A DNA stretch of 64,000 nt from Actinomycetes bacterium (GCA_021793515.1 JAJYSP010000007.1:23038-87037), one strand, 5' to 3'. Counted from the first letter of the stretch, positions 29,680 through 39,981 are shown. Numbers and translations: made by a program. Notes: generated by a model from the sequence alone, not told the origin.

Positions 29680-29833
29680 GCGCTCAAGAGTCGCCAGCGC
29701 ATTGACCGTCACGGCGGGGCCGACATAGCTGACGGACGTGTTTCGGTTCTTCACGAGACCAGGTAATCAAAGGCTTTCCATCCGCACACACCCAATAATG
29801 CGGCGATCGACCTATTTGGGATGTCGGGCACGA

Positions 29834-29852
29834 GTACTTGACATGACCAACC
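29834..29852 (+). repeat. Candidate left terminal inverted repeat
   Basis: GTACTTGACATGACCAACC; overlaps the ATG of the first ORF. Confidence 0.5.
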
Positions 29853-30861
29853 AACTCCAATCCACAGACCAGGCCGATGCGCTCAGCGACGAGATCACGT
29901 TGCACGTACAGCGGTACAGCCCGCACTTGCTCACCGCCCGACAGCGCGCCACGATGCTCGACGACATCCGCGTCGCCGTGCTGAAGTCCGAACCGCCGAA
30001 CAAGGAGCTCGCCGGCAACTGGCTGTCGGTTCTGTGCAAGTTCATCTCCCAGTCAACCCCGGCGGTCGGCGGTCGGTTCACCGACTACTTCACCGACGCG
30101 AGGATCGAGGCATGGGTGAACGGCAGCCTGCAGCGCAACACTCCCCCGCACACGCTTCGTTCGAACAAGGGCCTGCTCGCCAGGATCCTGCGCGCACACC
30201 AGGGCCTGCCCGTGAGGATGGCCCACAACCTGCCAACGGCCGTCGTGACGCCACCGCTGGGCAACGCTGACCTTGCTCTGATTAAGGATGGCTGCATCGC
30301 GGTCGGTCTTCCGGCGCTACGCGGTTTCGTCGCAGGGTTCTGCGCCGGCGTCGTCGGCGACTCCGGCGACGGCGCCCGCTTCGAGCGAAGCGACCAGGGA
30401 ACGATCCTTCGAATGGTCGACGGCCGGGCACTACCGCTGCTGGCGTCTCCGATCGACCTGGAGATGGTGAGTGGCTCGACACTGCGCGACGGGGACTGGC
30501 GCGAAGTCCGTGCCATCGCCAACGAACTCAAGATCCACCTCGACTCGAAGATCGTGACGCGAACTTTCCGGTCCCTGATCGTCACGGAACCCGAGCCGTT
30601 TGCCGTGTTAGCAGCCCGGTTCGGCCTCACGGAACGCTCGGTGTCGTCGCTGATCGACCACTTGCCACCGGTCGACATCATCTACGACGCGACACTCGTT
30701 TCAACGCTGAGGGGTGATCGTGATGTGCCCCTTGAACTCCTTGCGACCCAGAAGCCACCAGTTCGGCCTACATGCAGTAGGGGGGCGAGTGCACCGGACC
30801 GCCATGGTGATCACCGTTTGACTCGTCCATCCGATGTCGATCGGGGACGAGGAGGTCCCAC
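29843..30861 (+). CDS. Transposon ORF A: HTH-containing hypothetical protein, apparently fused in frame to ORF B
   Basis: 5' part of the 703-codon ORF; PEPFAVLAARFGLTERSVSSLIDHLPP HTH-like; no stop before ORF B. Confidence 0.5.
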
Positions 30862-31849
30862 GATGACGTCCCGTATCTCACGAACCAAGGCCCAACGACT
30901 GGCTACCGAAGCCCGGACGAAGGCCGCCGTGTACCCAGAGATCTCCGACTCCATCCGGGCCTACATCAGCGGCTACCGCCCCGCCGTCATCGACGACGAC
31001 ACCTGGGCCGCCATCGGACCGGAACTCCGAGAGGCGATGCTGCGCGCGGGCTACTTGGGCCAGAATCACGTGCGCAAGATGTGCTCAGCGCTGAGCTGCT
31101 ACCTCGGGTGGCGGCTCGCTCAACGCCTCCCCGTCGCAATGGCTGATGCCCTCAACGATGACGCCATCGACCAGTTCTACCTACGCGGCATGAGCGACCT
31201 CGGTGACCGAACGAAGAACGACTACAGGTCGCTGCTTCACCGATTAGCTACCCGGGTCTCTCCGGAGGCTGCGCTGGCGCGAACCGTCTCTCGGGGCCGC
31301 AATGACGTCCGCCCCGGATACACGTCAGTCGAGGAAGCCGTGATACGCCGCGTCTGTATGTCACATCGCAAGGGCGAGACCCGTCGCCGGCTCTGTGCTC
31401 TGGTGGGATTCAGCGGAGGGGGCGGGATCGACTCCCAGGACTTCCGCTGGCTGCGCGGACGCAACATCGAGGTCCGCGAAGACGGGATCCACGTCCACAC
31501 CGAGGGTCCAAAGGCTCGCCACGTCATCATCAGACGCCTCTACGAGCCCCTCGTGCTGGTCGCGATCGCGGGTGTGAAGCCCGATGACCTCATTGTAAAC
31601 CTGAGCCTCAATAAGGCCAATCCGGCCGCTCGGGTTATTGCCGAGGCCCAACTCTTCGACGACGTGCCCCACATCGAAGTACGGCGCCTGCGCACGACGT
31701 GGATCAGTTGGGCGATCACCCAACGGATCCCGCTCAACGTCATCCTGGAGGCGACCGGCCTCACGAGCGCCGGGACCTTGATCGACATGGTTTCGTACCT
31801 ACCCAAGAGCGACGACACGAGTCTCCTGCGCGATGGGGATGACCTGTGA
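30862..31849 (+). CDS. Transposon ORF B: divergent tyrosine-recombinase-like protein
   Basis: Internal ATG preceded by GAGGAGGTCCCACG; LCALVGFSGGGGIDSQDFRWLRGRNIEV...RRLRTTWISWAITQRIPLNVILEATGL resembles the integrase C-terminal fold with altered catalytic residues. Confidence 0.55.
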
Positions 31850-33663
31850 TAACGCACGAAGACGTCGCCGTCGCGGAGTATCTCCTCAACGACACCGGTG
31901 CCCACGAGGCACTGCGCCAAGGACTCCTCAGAAGCACCCGAGGACGCAAGCCCAACGACCACAATCTGCGCCTCTTGACGCTGGGGCTGTTCCTCTCCAT
32001 CCAGGACCGCGGCGTCGCCACCGTCCAGGGCGCGTTTCGCGTACTGACCGAAGACCTGCCACTGGACGAACAACTCCGCCTCGGCGTGCGTCGAACCACC
32101 CACGGAAGGCTGCGGATCCTCTCCCAGTACGACCTCTACTACCAGGCAGAGCGCATCTCGATCGGCCTCAGTTACGGGGTGGCGAGCACCCCCGACATTC
32201 GCGATGCCGAGCGTGCTCGCCGTCACCGAGTGATCACGGACTTTTCCAACACCCTGATGGACGCCTTCGATCTCGGATGGGACGACAGCATTGTGGCGGT
32301 GGACGAAACCGGGATCTGGTCCTGGGCTCGCGGCGGCAAGTCCCGCAAGAAGATCGCGGCAGAGGTTCTCGCCGCGGAAAACGCGGCGGACGCGGCGCTG
32401 CTCGTTCGAGCGGCGGAGATGGGTGAAGTTCCGGGTCTGCAACTGTCGACCGATGGTGACACGGTCCAAACAGCAGCCAATCCTGAGGCAACGCAGAAAG
32501 AGGAGCGCCCTCGGAGAAAGGGTGGCAAGCGCAAGCCGCCCACCGACCCCATGGACCCCACCACCGGTCACGACGACGGCTTGGGTCTCACACTTTCGGC
32601 CGACCCTGACGGTTATTGGGCGATGAAGACGAAGAAGACAGGAGGGCGTGAGGTGTACTTCGGATACAGCGAACATACTTTGGTGCTCTGCCCGCGATCG
32701 ACGATCGAGGACAATCCGAGAACGCAACCGGCCATCATCCGACGGCTCGAACTGACTACAGCGAGCACCGACGTGGTTGACGTCACCCTGAGGATGCTCG
32801 ACAGTTTGCCCGTACGTCCCAAGCACTTGCTCGGTGACCGGCACTATCACTACAAGGACGTCGTGGAGTGGAAGGATCAGTTGACCGCCCGAGGGATCAA
32901 GCAGCACCACGACTTACGCGAAGACGAGCAGGGCATCGTTACCTACGAGCGAATACCCTTCATCGGCGGAAGCGGGCACTGTCCCGCAATGACACCGGCG
33001 TACGGTGATCTCCGTCGATGCGCCGTCAACGCCGAAGAGTCCTTGAAGGAGGCGTACCGCAACGACAACGATGAACGGCGAAAGTTCGCGTTTCGAGTCA
33101 TCAACCAGCCCAAACAGGATGGCGCCGTGCGACTTCAATGTCCTGCGCTCGCCGGGACCGTCGGCTGTTCGCTGCGCCCCGGTACGGTGGCCGCCGCAAT
33201 CAGTCTCGGTCAACCAATCATCGAGAACCCGCCGAACGAGGTCCTTGACGGAGAGCCCCTGCCGCGCTGCTGCATCCAGAAGTCGGTCAAGGTCACGCCC
33301 CCGGACACCATCCGCAAACTCCAACAGCCCTACTACCACGGCAGTCGGAAGTGGGAGGAATTCTACGGACTACGAACTTACGTCGAGGGCTCCTACGGCG
33401 GGCGCAAGAACACGTCCACCGAGAACCTTCGTCGAGGATTGTTCCAGAGAACGGGACTCCCCTGGGCCAACCTCGTGGTCTCGTTAACCGCCGCCTCATA
33501 CAACCTGCGGCTAGTCCAGAACTGGCACGAGCGGTCCGGCGATGGAGACCCCAACCACCCTCTACTGAAGAATCGTGGCCCGGTCCGACCGTGGATGTAC
33601 CTCACCGAGGACGAAGTCACGAGCTTCGAAGAGTATTTCCACCAGACCCAGACGCGCGGCTAA
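31846..33663 (+). CDS. Transposon ORF C: DDE transposase-like protein (IS1182/IS4-like)
   Basis: VAVDETGIWSWAR, DPDGYWAMKTKKTGGREVYFGYSEHTLVL, HLLGDRHYHYKDVVEW. Confidence 0.7.
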   Translation: MITHEDVAVAEYLLNDTGAHEALRQGLLRSTRGRKPNDHNLRLLTLGLFLSIQDRGVATVQGAFRVLTEDLPLDEQLRLGVRRTTHGRLRILSQYDLYYQAERISIGLSYGVASTPDIRDAERARRHRVITDFSNTLMDAFDLGWDDSIVAVDETGIWSWARGGKSRKKIAAEVLAAENAADAALLVRAAEMGEVPGLQLSTDGDTVQTAANPEATQKEERPRRKGGKRKPPTDPMDPTTGHDDGLGLTLSADPDGYWAMKTKKTGGREVYFGYSEHTLVLCPRSTIEDNPRTQPAIIRRLELTTASTDVVDVTLRMLDSLPVRPKHLLGDRHYHYKDVVEWKDQLTARGIKQHHDLREDEQGIVTYERIPFIGGSGHCPAMTPAYGDLRRCAVNAEESLKEAYRNDNDERRKFAFRVINQPKQDGAVRLQCPALAGTVGCSLRPGTVAAAISLGQPIIENPPNEVLDGEPLPRCCIQKSVKVTPPDTIRKLQQPYYHGSRKWEEFYGLRTYVEGSYGGRKNTSTENLRRGLFQRTGLPWANLVVSLTAASYNLRLVQNWHERSGDGDPNHPLLKNRGPVRPWMYLTEDEVTSFEEYFHQTQTRG

Positions 33664-33730
33664 GCCATGATCCGCCACCAAGACCAGAAGAGTGAGCTGA
33701 CAGGCGATTGTCGTATGGCGCCCCAATGCC

Positions 33731-33749
33731 GATTGGCCAAGTCAAGTAC
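33731..33749 (-). repeat. Candidate right terminal inverted repeat
   Basis: Plus strand GATTGGCCAAGTCAAGTAC, reverse complement of the left repeat with 3 mismatches. Confidence 0.5.
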
Positions 33750-33845
33750 CGCCGTTAGGGCTGACCGGGCTACGGGGCATCACAGCCGTGTGAAAATTTC
33801 CCGGATCTCGTGTGAACGCTTTCCGGCGGAGGTGCCACGGTGCTT

Positions 33846-33874
33846 CGAAAGCCCCACTCCCGTAAAGGCTTTCG
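33846..33874. repeat. 8-bp perfect stem hairpin CGAAAGCC...GGCTTTCG
   Basis: Arms 33846-33853 and 33867-33874 between the transposon and tRNA-Arg. Confidence 0.5.
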
Positions 33875-33940
33875 CAATTCTACTAAGTGCCCACGCCTTA
33901 CCGACGCGGTCTCCTTGGTTTCGAGACGAGTCGGATGCCG

Positions 33941-34014
33941 TGCCCCCGGCAGGAGTCGAACCCGCAACCTGACGGGTAGAAACCGTCTGCTCTATCCAGT
34001 TGAGCTACAGGGGC
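33941..34014 (-). tRNA. tRNA-Arg (anticodon TCT)
   Basis: Reverse complement GCCCCTGTAGCTCAACTGGATAGAGCAGACGGTTTCTACCCGTC...GGGTTCGACTCCTGCCGGGGGCA. Confidence 0.93.
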
Positions 34015-34095
34015 GTACTCGAAGCGTACTGAACGGACCACCGGTACCCGCGCCACCGGAGCAAGTCGGGCCCTGTGCCATACTGGTGAGGCTTG

Positions 34096-34169
34096 GTGGG
34101 CGTAGCTCAGTTGGTTAGAGCGCCAGGTTGTGGTCCTGGAGGTCGCGGGTTCGACCCCCGTCGCTCACC
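34096..34169 (+). tRNA. tRNA-His (anticodon GTG)
   Basis: G(-1) plus GTGGGCG acceptor, anticodon loop TTGTGGT, T-loop GGTTCGACCCC. Confidence 0.95.
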
Positions 34170-34260
34170 CCAAGTCAAGGCGTAGCTTCACAGACGCCGG
34201 ACCGACTGGTCCGAGTAGATTCTCCCTCGAGGGCCCGATGTCGGGGCCAAAGGGGGATTC

Positions 34261-35685
34261 ATGGTCATTGCTCGTGACTCGTTCTTCATTGACGGTGCGT
34301 GGGTTCGCGCAGCGTCTCCCGAGACCTTCACCGTCTACGACTCCGCTACGGGTGACGCCTACGGCTCCGTACCTGCCGGTACCGTCGAGGAGGCGAACCG
34401 CGCTGTGGAAGCGGCGTCGGCCGCCTTCCCGGCCTGGTCCAATACGAGCGCCAAGGAGCGCTCGGAGTACCTCCTACGAATCTCCGAGAAGTTGGCCGAG
34501 CGCAGCGACGAGATTGCACTGGTCATCGCCCATGAAGTCGGCATGCCGTTGATGTTGTCAAAGGGCATCCAGGTCGGGCTTCCGACCGCGACCTTCGCCG
34601 ACAACGCGCGTCGGGCCGCTGACTATTCGTGGGAAGAGGAAGTCGGTAATTCGACGCTGCTCCGTGAGCCGGTGGGTGTCGTAGCGGCGATCACACCGTG
34701 GAACTACCCCCTGCACCAGATCGCGAACAAGGTGGCCGCGGCGCTGGCTGCGGGCTGCACCGTCGTGCTCAAGCCGAGCGAGGTTGCACCACTCAACGCA
34801 TTTATACTCGCCGACATCGTCGACGAGATAGGCCTCCCCCACGGCGTCTTCAACCTAATCTCCGGACTTGGCCCCGTCGTCGGCGAAGCGATCGTCGCCC
34901 ACCCGAAGACCGACATGGTGTCGTTCACGGGATCAACGCGCGCTGGAAAACGCGTGATGCAGATCGCCGCGGAAATGGTGAAGCGCGTCTCGCTCGAGCT
35001 CGGCGGAAAGTCGGCCAACATCATCCTCGAGGACGCGGACATTCCCAAAGCGGTCGCTGACGGGGTCTTCAAGTGCTACCTCAACTCAGGTCAGACGTGT
35101 TCCGCGCTCACGCGCATGGTGGTGCCCCGGTCACGTCTCGCCGAGGTCGAACAGGTGGCGGTGGCTGCCGCCGAAGGCTTGCAGCCCGGTGATCCGGTGA
35201 CAGGATCGAGTCTTATCGGCCCACTCGCCAGCGCCGCGCAGCTGCAGCGAGTTCGCGATTACATCACTAAGGGGATCGACGAGGGTGCGCGCCTGTTGTG
35301 CGGCGGCGTCACGCCTCCCCCGGGGTACGAGAGCGGCTACTACGTCCAGCCGACGATCTTCTCTGACGTGCGCAACGATATGACGATTGCCCAAGAGGAG
35401 ATCTTCGGACCGGTGCTCTCGATCATCCCCTACGACACCGAAGAGGAGGCAATCGACATCGCGAACGACTCGACGTACGGCCTCGCCGGGGGCGTCTGGG
35501 CGGCGACGGACGAGAAGGCATTCGAGGTGGCCCGAAAGATCCGCACCGGTCAGGTCGAGATCAACGGTGGTGCCTTTAACGTGGTCGCCCCATTCGGCGG
35601 CTACAAGCAATCGGGCATCGGCCGTGAACTCGGAGCTTACGGGTTTGAGGAGTTTCTCGAGGTGAAGGCCGTACAACACCGATAG
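34261..35685 (+). CDS. Aldehyde dehydrogenase family protein
   Basis: [72 protein letters not shown]. Confidence 0.95.
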   Translation: MVIARDSFFIDGAWVRAASPETFTVYDSATGDAYGSVPAGTVEEANRAVEAASAAFPAWSNTSAKERSEYLLRISEKLAERSDEIALVIAHEVGMPLMLSKGIQVGLPTATFADNARRAADYSWEEEVGNSTLLREPVGVVAAITPWNYPLHQIANKVAAALAAGCTVVLKPSEVAPLNAFILADIVDEIGLPHGVFNLISGLGPVVGEAIVAHPKTDMVSFTGSTRAGKRVMQIAAEMVKRVSLELGGKSANIILEDADIPKAVADGVFKCYLNSGQTCSALTRMVVPRSRLAEVEQVAVAAAEGLQPGDPVTGSSLIGPLASAAQLQRVRDYITKGIDEGARLLCGGVTPPPGYESGYYVQPTIFSDVRNDMTIAQEEIFGPVLSIIPYDTEEEAIDIANDSTYGLAGGVWAATDEKAFEVARKIRTGQVEINGGAFNVVAPFGGYKQSGIGRELGAYGFEEFLEVKAVQHR

Positions 35686-35726
35686 CGAACCCATCAGCCA
35701 CCGGCACGACGGTATAGACTCTTTTC

Positions 35727-35802
35727 GCGCCGGTAGCTCAATTGGCAGAGCATTTGACTCTTAATCAACAGGTTCCGGGTTCAAGTCCCGGCCGGCGCAC
35801 CA
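35727..35802 (+). tRNA. tRNA-Lys (anticodon CTT), CCA encoded; probable attachment site
   Basis: Acceptor GCGCCGG/CCGGCGC, anticodon loop CTCTTAA, T-arm GGTTCAAGTCC, integrase about 100 bp downstream. Confidence 0.95.
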
Positions 35803-35899
35803 AGATTTATCAGGGATTTTGGAGTGTATTGGGACTCCAAGCTCGGAGAAAAACCCACGCAAAACCCACACGACCGGGAAATTTGTGTAACCTCCAACA

Positions 35900-37087
35900 A
35901 TGAGCGGACGCATCAGATCACGAGGTCCAGGCGTCTGGGAGGTGAGCATCGAGGCCGGCCGCGACCCCGTGACGGGACGTCGACGGCAGTTGAGCCGCAG
36001 GGTTCACGGCAACAAGCGCGACGCCCAGCGACTCCTCAACTCTTTGGCCAGCGAAGCCGACGCGGGTCGATTCGTTGGCACGTCCGCAGTCACCTTCGAA
36101 ATGCTGGTCGCCAAGTGGCTAGAGACCGCCAAGAAGAACCTGAGTCCAACGACACTACGAACGTACAGAAGTCTCCTCTCGAATTGGGCGCTACCGGCTT
36201 TGGGGGATCGCTCGATCGCCAGCATCCAGACCTCCGACCTCGATGCTCTGTATGGAGGGCTCACCGACAGATTCAATCTGTCGTCATCGACCGTCCGCCA
36301 AGTGCACGCCATCGTCCGAAGGGCGTTTCGTCAAGCGATTCTCTGGGGGTGGGTCGCGGTCAATCCGGCCACCAACGCCACACCACCACGTCAAACCAAA
36401 ACCGATCTCTCTCCCCCGAGTCCGGCACAGGTCGGTGAACTGATCAATGCGGCGTACGCGCGCGATCCCGAGGTAGGGAACTTCCTCCATATCGCTGCCA
36501 CGACCGGCGCGCGGCGCGGTGAGATTTGTGCCATTCGTTGGCGCAACATCGACACGAAACTCAAAACGCTCACTATCGAGAGCGCGATAGTCGAAGTTCC
36601 TGGCGGCATCGAGGAGAGGGACACCAAGACCCATTCCAATCGCCGCCTCGCACTCGACGACGACACGTTGAAGGTCTTCGAGTCGCAACGCCGTATCGCC
36701 CAAGACCGAGCGGCATGGGTGGGCGCAGAAGTGTCGCAGGACGCCTACGTGTTCTCTCACGAGCCGAGCGGGTCGATCGCCTGGACTCCGACCAACATGA
36801 CCAAGCACTTCGTGGCCATAAGGAACAGCCTCGGCTACGACACTATGCGTCTACACGATCTACGCCACTTCGCCGCGACACGACTCATCGCCGAGGGAGT
36901 ACCCGTCCGTACCGTCTCGGGCCGTCTGGGACACGCGAATCCGTCGACCACTCTATCCGTTTACACCCACTTCGTTGAAGCGAGCGACCACGTCGCCGCC
37001 GGGATCATGGGCCGCATAATGGCGGAGTCGAAGAAGATGAACGGAAAAGACCTGTCCGCAAAACCGAAGAAATCAACTGGCAATTGA
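35900..37087 (+). CDS. Site-specific tyrosine recombinase (integrase) of an integrative element
   Basis: TTGARRGEICAIRW (box I Arg), LHDLRHFAATRLIAEGVPVRTVSGRLGHANPSTTLSVYTHF (HxxR...H...Y). Confidence 0.93.
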   Translation: MSGRIRSRGPGVWEVSIEAGRDPVTGRRRQLSRRVHGNKRDAQRLLNSLASEADAGRFVGTSAVTFEMLVAKWLETAKKNLSPTTLRTYRSLLSNWALPALGDRSIASIQTSDLDALYGGLTDRFNLSSSTVRQVHAIVRRAFRQAILWGWVAVNPATNATPPRQTKTDLSPPSPAQVGELINAAYARDPEVGNFLHIAATTGARRGEICAIRWRNIDTKLKTLTIESAIVEVPGGIEERDTKTHSNRRLALDDDTLKVFESQRRIAQDRAAWVGAEVSQDAYVFSHEPSGSIAWTPTNMTKHFVAIRNSLGYDTMRLHDLRHFAATRLIAEGVPVRTVSGRLGHANPSTTLSVYTHFVEASDHVAAGIMGRIMAESKKMNGKDLSAKPKKSTGN

Positions 37088-37405
37088 TCGTGAGTCGTCC
37101 GATGCACGGAATGGCAACGTGACCGGCTCGCCAGTGTCCAAGAATCGCTGAAGGTGAGCTTTGACGACGCGAAGATTCGCTCCGACCTTGAAGACGGGCA
37201 CGGGGAACTCGCCGCGATGGTAGAGCCCGTACGCTGTAGTGCGGTGGATGTTGAGTACCGCAGCAGCCTCAGAGAGGTTCATCATCTCCGAGACGGGCTT
37301 CGACGTGGCCTGCGTCGTGGCAGATGAGACTGCGGGGACCTTCGTGGCCCCTGCACTTGATCGGGTCTTCTGCTTCGTCATGCCTGCCTGCCTTTGCCTG
37401 GACAC
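37073..37405 (-). CDS. Excisionase / helix-turn-helix DNA-binding protein
   Basis: MNLSEAAAVLNIHRTTAYGLYHRGEFPVPVFKVGANLRVVKAHLQRFL, MerR/Xis-like wHTH; tail-to-tail with integrase. Confidence 0.8.
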   Translation of the reverse strand: MSRQRQAGMTKQKTRSSAGATKVPAVSSATTQATSKPVSEMMNLSEAAAVLNIHRTTAYGLYHRGEFPVPVFKVGANLRVVKAHLQRFLDTGEPVTLPFRASDDSRSIAS

Positions 37406-37650
37406 CTCGCGCCCTCACCACGCGTAGTGCCCCGACTCTCAGAAAGTTGTCGCACGCTCTCTCGACGAACCCGACTGTCCAAGGTTAGAGCCAGATTCGG
37501 CGGTTTTGCCGAGGCTCCGATACCCCACAGAGGCTCGTCAGACAAGCCAGAAGGCCCCTTCTAGCCCCTCGAATACCCGACTCGTGCGGAGGCGGCTGGC
37601 CCAAAAGTCGAAGTTTGGCCGAAACTCGTTGATTGTCTGGGTTTTGAGAA

Positions 37651-38499
37651 TCAAGCGACGGACTCCGGACGGTTTCGCCGAAGTTGCCCCGGCACCTCAC
37701 TGGCCGGCACGGCTGGTGAGAAGAGGTAGCCCTGGCCCATCTGGCACCCCAACTGACGCATTCGTTCGAGGTGCTCAGGGGTCTCGATCCCCTCGGCGAT
37801 GGTCACCACTTTCAAGTTGTCGGCGAGAGCAACGACAGCTTCGAGCACCAGGTCATCGCGGACGCCCGCCCATTTCAAATCAACGAAGGACTTGTCGATC
37901 TTGAGCATCGTCGGTTGCAGATTGACCAGGTACGAAAGTGACGAGTATCCGGTCCCGTAGTCGTCGAGAGCGATGCCGATCCCCCGCCGTCGCAGGTGTC
38001 CGATGGTGCGCATCGCCTCGCCCACGTTGCGCAGCGTCGCGCTCTCGGTGATCTCGAGCACGAGCCGCGAGGGCACCAGTCCGGATTGCCCCAGTGCCGT
38101 CTTGATGGTATCCACCAGTCCGGGGTCGCTGAACTGGCGAGCCGAGACATTGACCGTGACGAAGCACTCGTCGTCCCGGTTCCATCCACTCGCCGCGGTG
38201 GTTGCCTCGCGCAGAGCGAAGGCTCCGAGGTCAACGATGAGGTCGCTCTGCTCAGCCAGCGGAATAAACACGTCGGGCGGTACCCAACCGCGCTCGGGGT
38301 GGTCCCAGCGCATCAGCGCCTCGAAGCCAACGACCTCAGACGTGGCGAGATCGACGATTGGCTGGTAGTGCATCGCCAGGTCGCCGTCGTGCAGCGCCGC
38401 GCGCAATTCGCGAGAAGATGTGGGATCTGGAATCAGCGAATCCCCCAGGCGCGACGTACCTCTTGGGCGGTAGGCATCGGCGTGACCGCCGCGTGACAC
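37651..38499 (-). CDS. EAL-domain protein (predicted c-di-GMP phosphodiesterase); start uncertain, possibly N-terminally truncated
   Basis: ALHDGDLAMHYQPIVDLATSEVVGFEALMRWDHPERG, VNVSARQFSDP, LDDYGTGYSSLSYL, VIAEGIET. Confidence 0.85.
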   Translation of the reverse strand: MSRGGHADAYRPRGTSRLGDSLIPDPTSSRELRAALHDGDLAMHYQPIVDLATSEVVGFEALMRWDHPERGWVPPDVFIPLAEQSDLIVDLGAFALREATTAASGWNRDDECFVTVNVSARQFSDPGLVDTIKTALGQSGLVPSRLVLEITESATLRNVGEAMRTIGHLRRRGIGIALDDYGTGYSSLSYLVNLQPTMLKIDKSFVDLKWAGVRDDLVLEAVVALADNLKVVTIAEGIETPEHLERMRQLGCQMGQGYLFSPAVPASEVPGQLRRNRPESVA

Positions 38500-39257
38500 T
38501 CGACGCAGCGGCCCTTAGGAAAGACAGCCAGCGGATGAATCTTCGCTTGGCATTCCGAGCACTTGACCATCTTCACTCCCGCGTCGGCGAACCGCTCCCG
38601 CATTGCTCCGACCGTGCCGGCTTTGGCGGCCGCACGACCAGTGTCGGCGGCCAGTTCAATCCCCTCGATGTAGCGACGGGTCTCAGCGAACGATGCTGCG
38701 CTGTCGGGGCGCTCGGCTTCGCTCTTGGCGAGACTGATGCGCTCCTGAGCCGCGTACTCGCGGAGATCGTCCTCGCTCTTGCCACCGATCAGCATCATCT
38801 CCCCCGTCGAGATACCGGAGAGGTGCGATTCACTGAGCAGCCACGACTCTCCGCCGATGAGATAGATCGTGCCGTCGAGGTTGAGTAGCTTCGCGTCCGG
38901 CTCGAACAGGTGCACCACGGAACGGATATCCGCCTCACCCTTATCGCGCCACTCCGCCGACGGGTTGGTCGGCCTGGCCCCGTGCGCCGTGGCCCGGCGA
39001 GTCAGACTGTCGTACTCGAAGCGCCACCCGCCACCGCCCTCATCGTTGGTGAGCACGTAGTTCGTAACGTCGTTCTGCGGCCCCGTCTTCTCGAACTGGT
39101 AGGCGTGGTCGCCAAGAGTGAAGGTGCCGGTCTCGCGATTGATGTCGCTGTCGGGCGGGGATTCACCGAGCTTGACAGTGGACTCGGCGTGCACGTCCGG
39201 CGCGAACTGTCCGCCATCCTTGGTTCCTTTGGGCTGGCGCTTCTGGTTTGTGCTCAT
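38433..39257 (-). CDS. Tagged protein 1: hypothetical with C-terminal zinc ribbon
   Basis: N-term MSTNQKRQPKGTKDGGQFAPDVHAESTVKLGES; C-term VKCSECQAKIHPLAVFPKGRCVECHAA. Confidence 0.7.
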   Translation of the reverse strand: MSTNQKRQPKGTKDGGQFAPDVHAESTVKLGESPPDSDINRETGTFTLGDHAYQFEKTGPQNDVTNYVLTNDEGGGGWRFEYDSLTRRATAHGARPTNPSAEWRDKGEADIRSVVHLFEPDAKLLNLDGTIYLIGGESWLLSESHLSGISTGEMMLIGGKSEDDLREYAAQERISLAKSEAERPDSAASFAETRRYIEGIELAADTGRAAAKAGTVGAMRERFADAGVKMVKCSECQAKIHPLAVFPKGRCVECHAAVTPMPTAQEVRRAWGIR

Positions 39258-39369
39258 ACCTTTATAGATGGGAGATTGTGGCGAAGATCTCCAAAATTTT
39301 CGCGCCGTCCCGGTCATACCTACTACCATGCGGCATCAGTCGGAATGTCTCGTCACCGCAAGGACTCTT

Positions 39370-39981
39370 TCAGAGCAACACGCCGTCCGCCGGATCGATC
39401 TCCTCGCCGACGAAGACGACCTCGTAGCCAAGAAGGTCATCGGTGCGCTTGAAACAGACCGTGTGAGCCCGGCTCGGGATTGCGCCGGTGAATCCGAAGA
39501 CCACAGGACCGATCGTGCCAAAACGCAGCCAGTCGAGTCCGTCCTCGGTGGTCTCGATGCTCACGTTGTCGAAGGGCAGAGGGAAGCCAATGTGGAGCCA
39601 CGGCTGGTACGGGTCACCTTCGCCAAATGGCGTGATGTAGTGCTGGTGGTCACCAATGGCCTTACGAACATAAAACAGCAAGACCGGGGCGACACTCGAC
39701 CCCAGTCCGCGCGCGAGATGGTGCCGTTCCGGCGTGACGACCTCGCGGAACAGTTCCTCGGCGTCAATCGAATCGTGAGGATCGGCGTGCCCGAGGAAGG
39801 TCAGCCTGCGCCGCCGGTGGTCACGTCCCGTATTCTCGTCAAACGGGTAGAGCGTGTCGCACGCGCGCCACGCGTCGAGGTACACCTCGCCGGTCGCCGC
39901 GAAGGCATCGTCGAGCGACGCGCTGTCGGACGCGCTCGGAAGGCAGAGGAACGCGTCGCTGGCGCTCTCGACTGGACTCAC
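39370..39981 (-). CDS. Hypothetical protein
   Basis: GTG start; preceded by a copy of the recurrent promoter-like motif; start-codon frame discussed in findings. Confidence 0.5.
   Translation of the reverse strand: MSPVESASDAFLCLPSASDSASLDDAFAATGEVYLDAWRACDTLYPFDENTGRDHRRRRLTFLGHADPHDSIDAEELFREVVTPERHHLARGLGSSVAPVLLFYVRKAIGDHQHYITPFGEGDPYQPWLHIGFPLPFDNVSIETTEDGLDWLRFGTIGPVVFGFTGAIPSRAHTVCFKRTDDLLGYEVVFVGEEIDPADGVLL

Larger units (their letters stand above)
29834..33749 (+). mobile_element. Candidate three-ORF transposon with imperfect 19-bp terminal inverted repeats
   Basis: Left GTACTTGACATGACCAACC (29834-29852) vs right reverse complement GTACTTGACTTGGCCAATC (33731-33749), 16/19 identical, flanking an HTH protein, a recombinase-like protein and a DDE-transposase-like protein. 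Confidence 0.6.

Noticed and set aside
29843-31849. Treating the 703-aa ORF as one recombinase
   Set aside because: An internal SD plus ATG and a low-complexity bridge argue for two genes.
31540-32910. 456-aa minus-strand ORF opposite the transposase
   Set aside because: Fully antisense to the DDE transposase-like gene and has no recognisable motif.
5947-34014. Defence island as a single tRNA-integrated element between tRNA-Pro and tRNA-Arg
   Set aside because: No duplicated tRNA 3' end and no functional integrase for this interval was found; flanking tRNAs alone are weak evidence.
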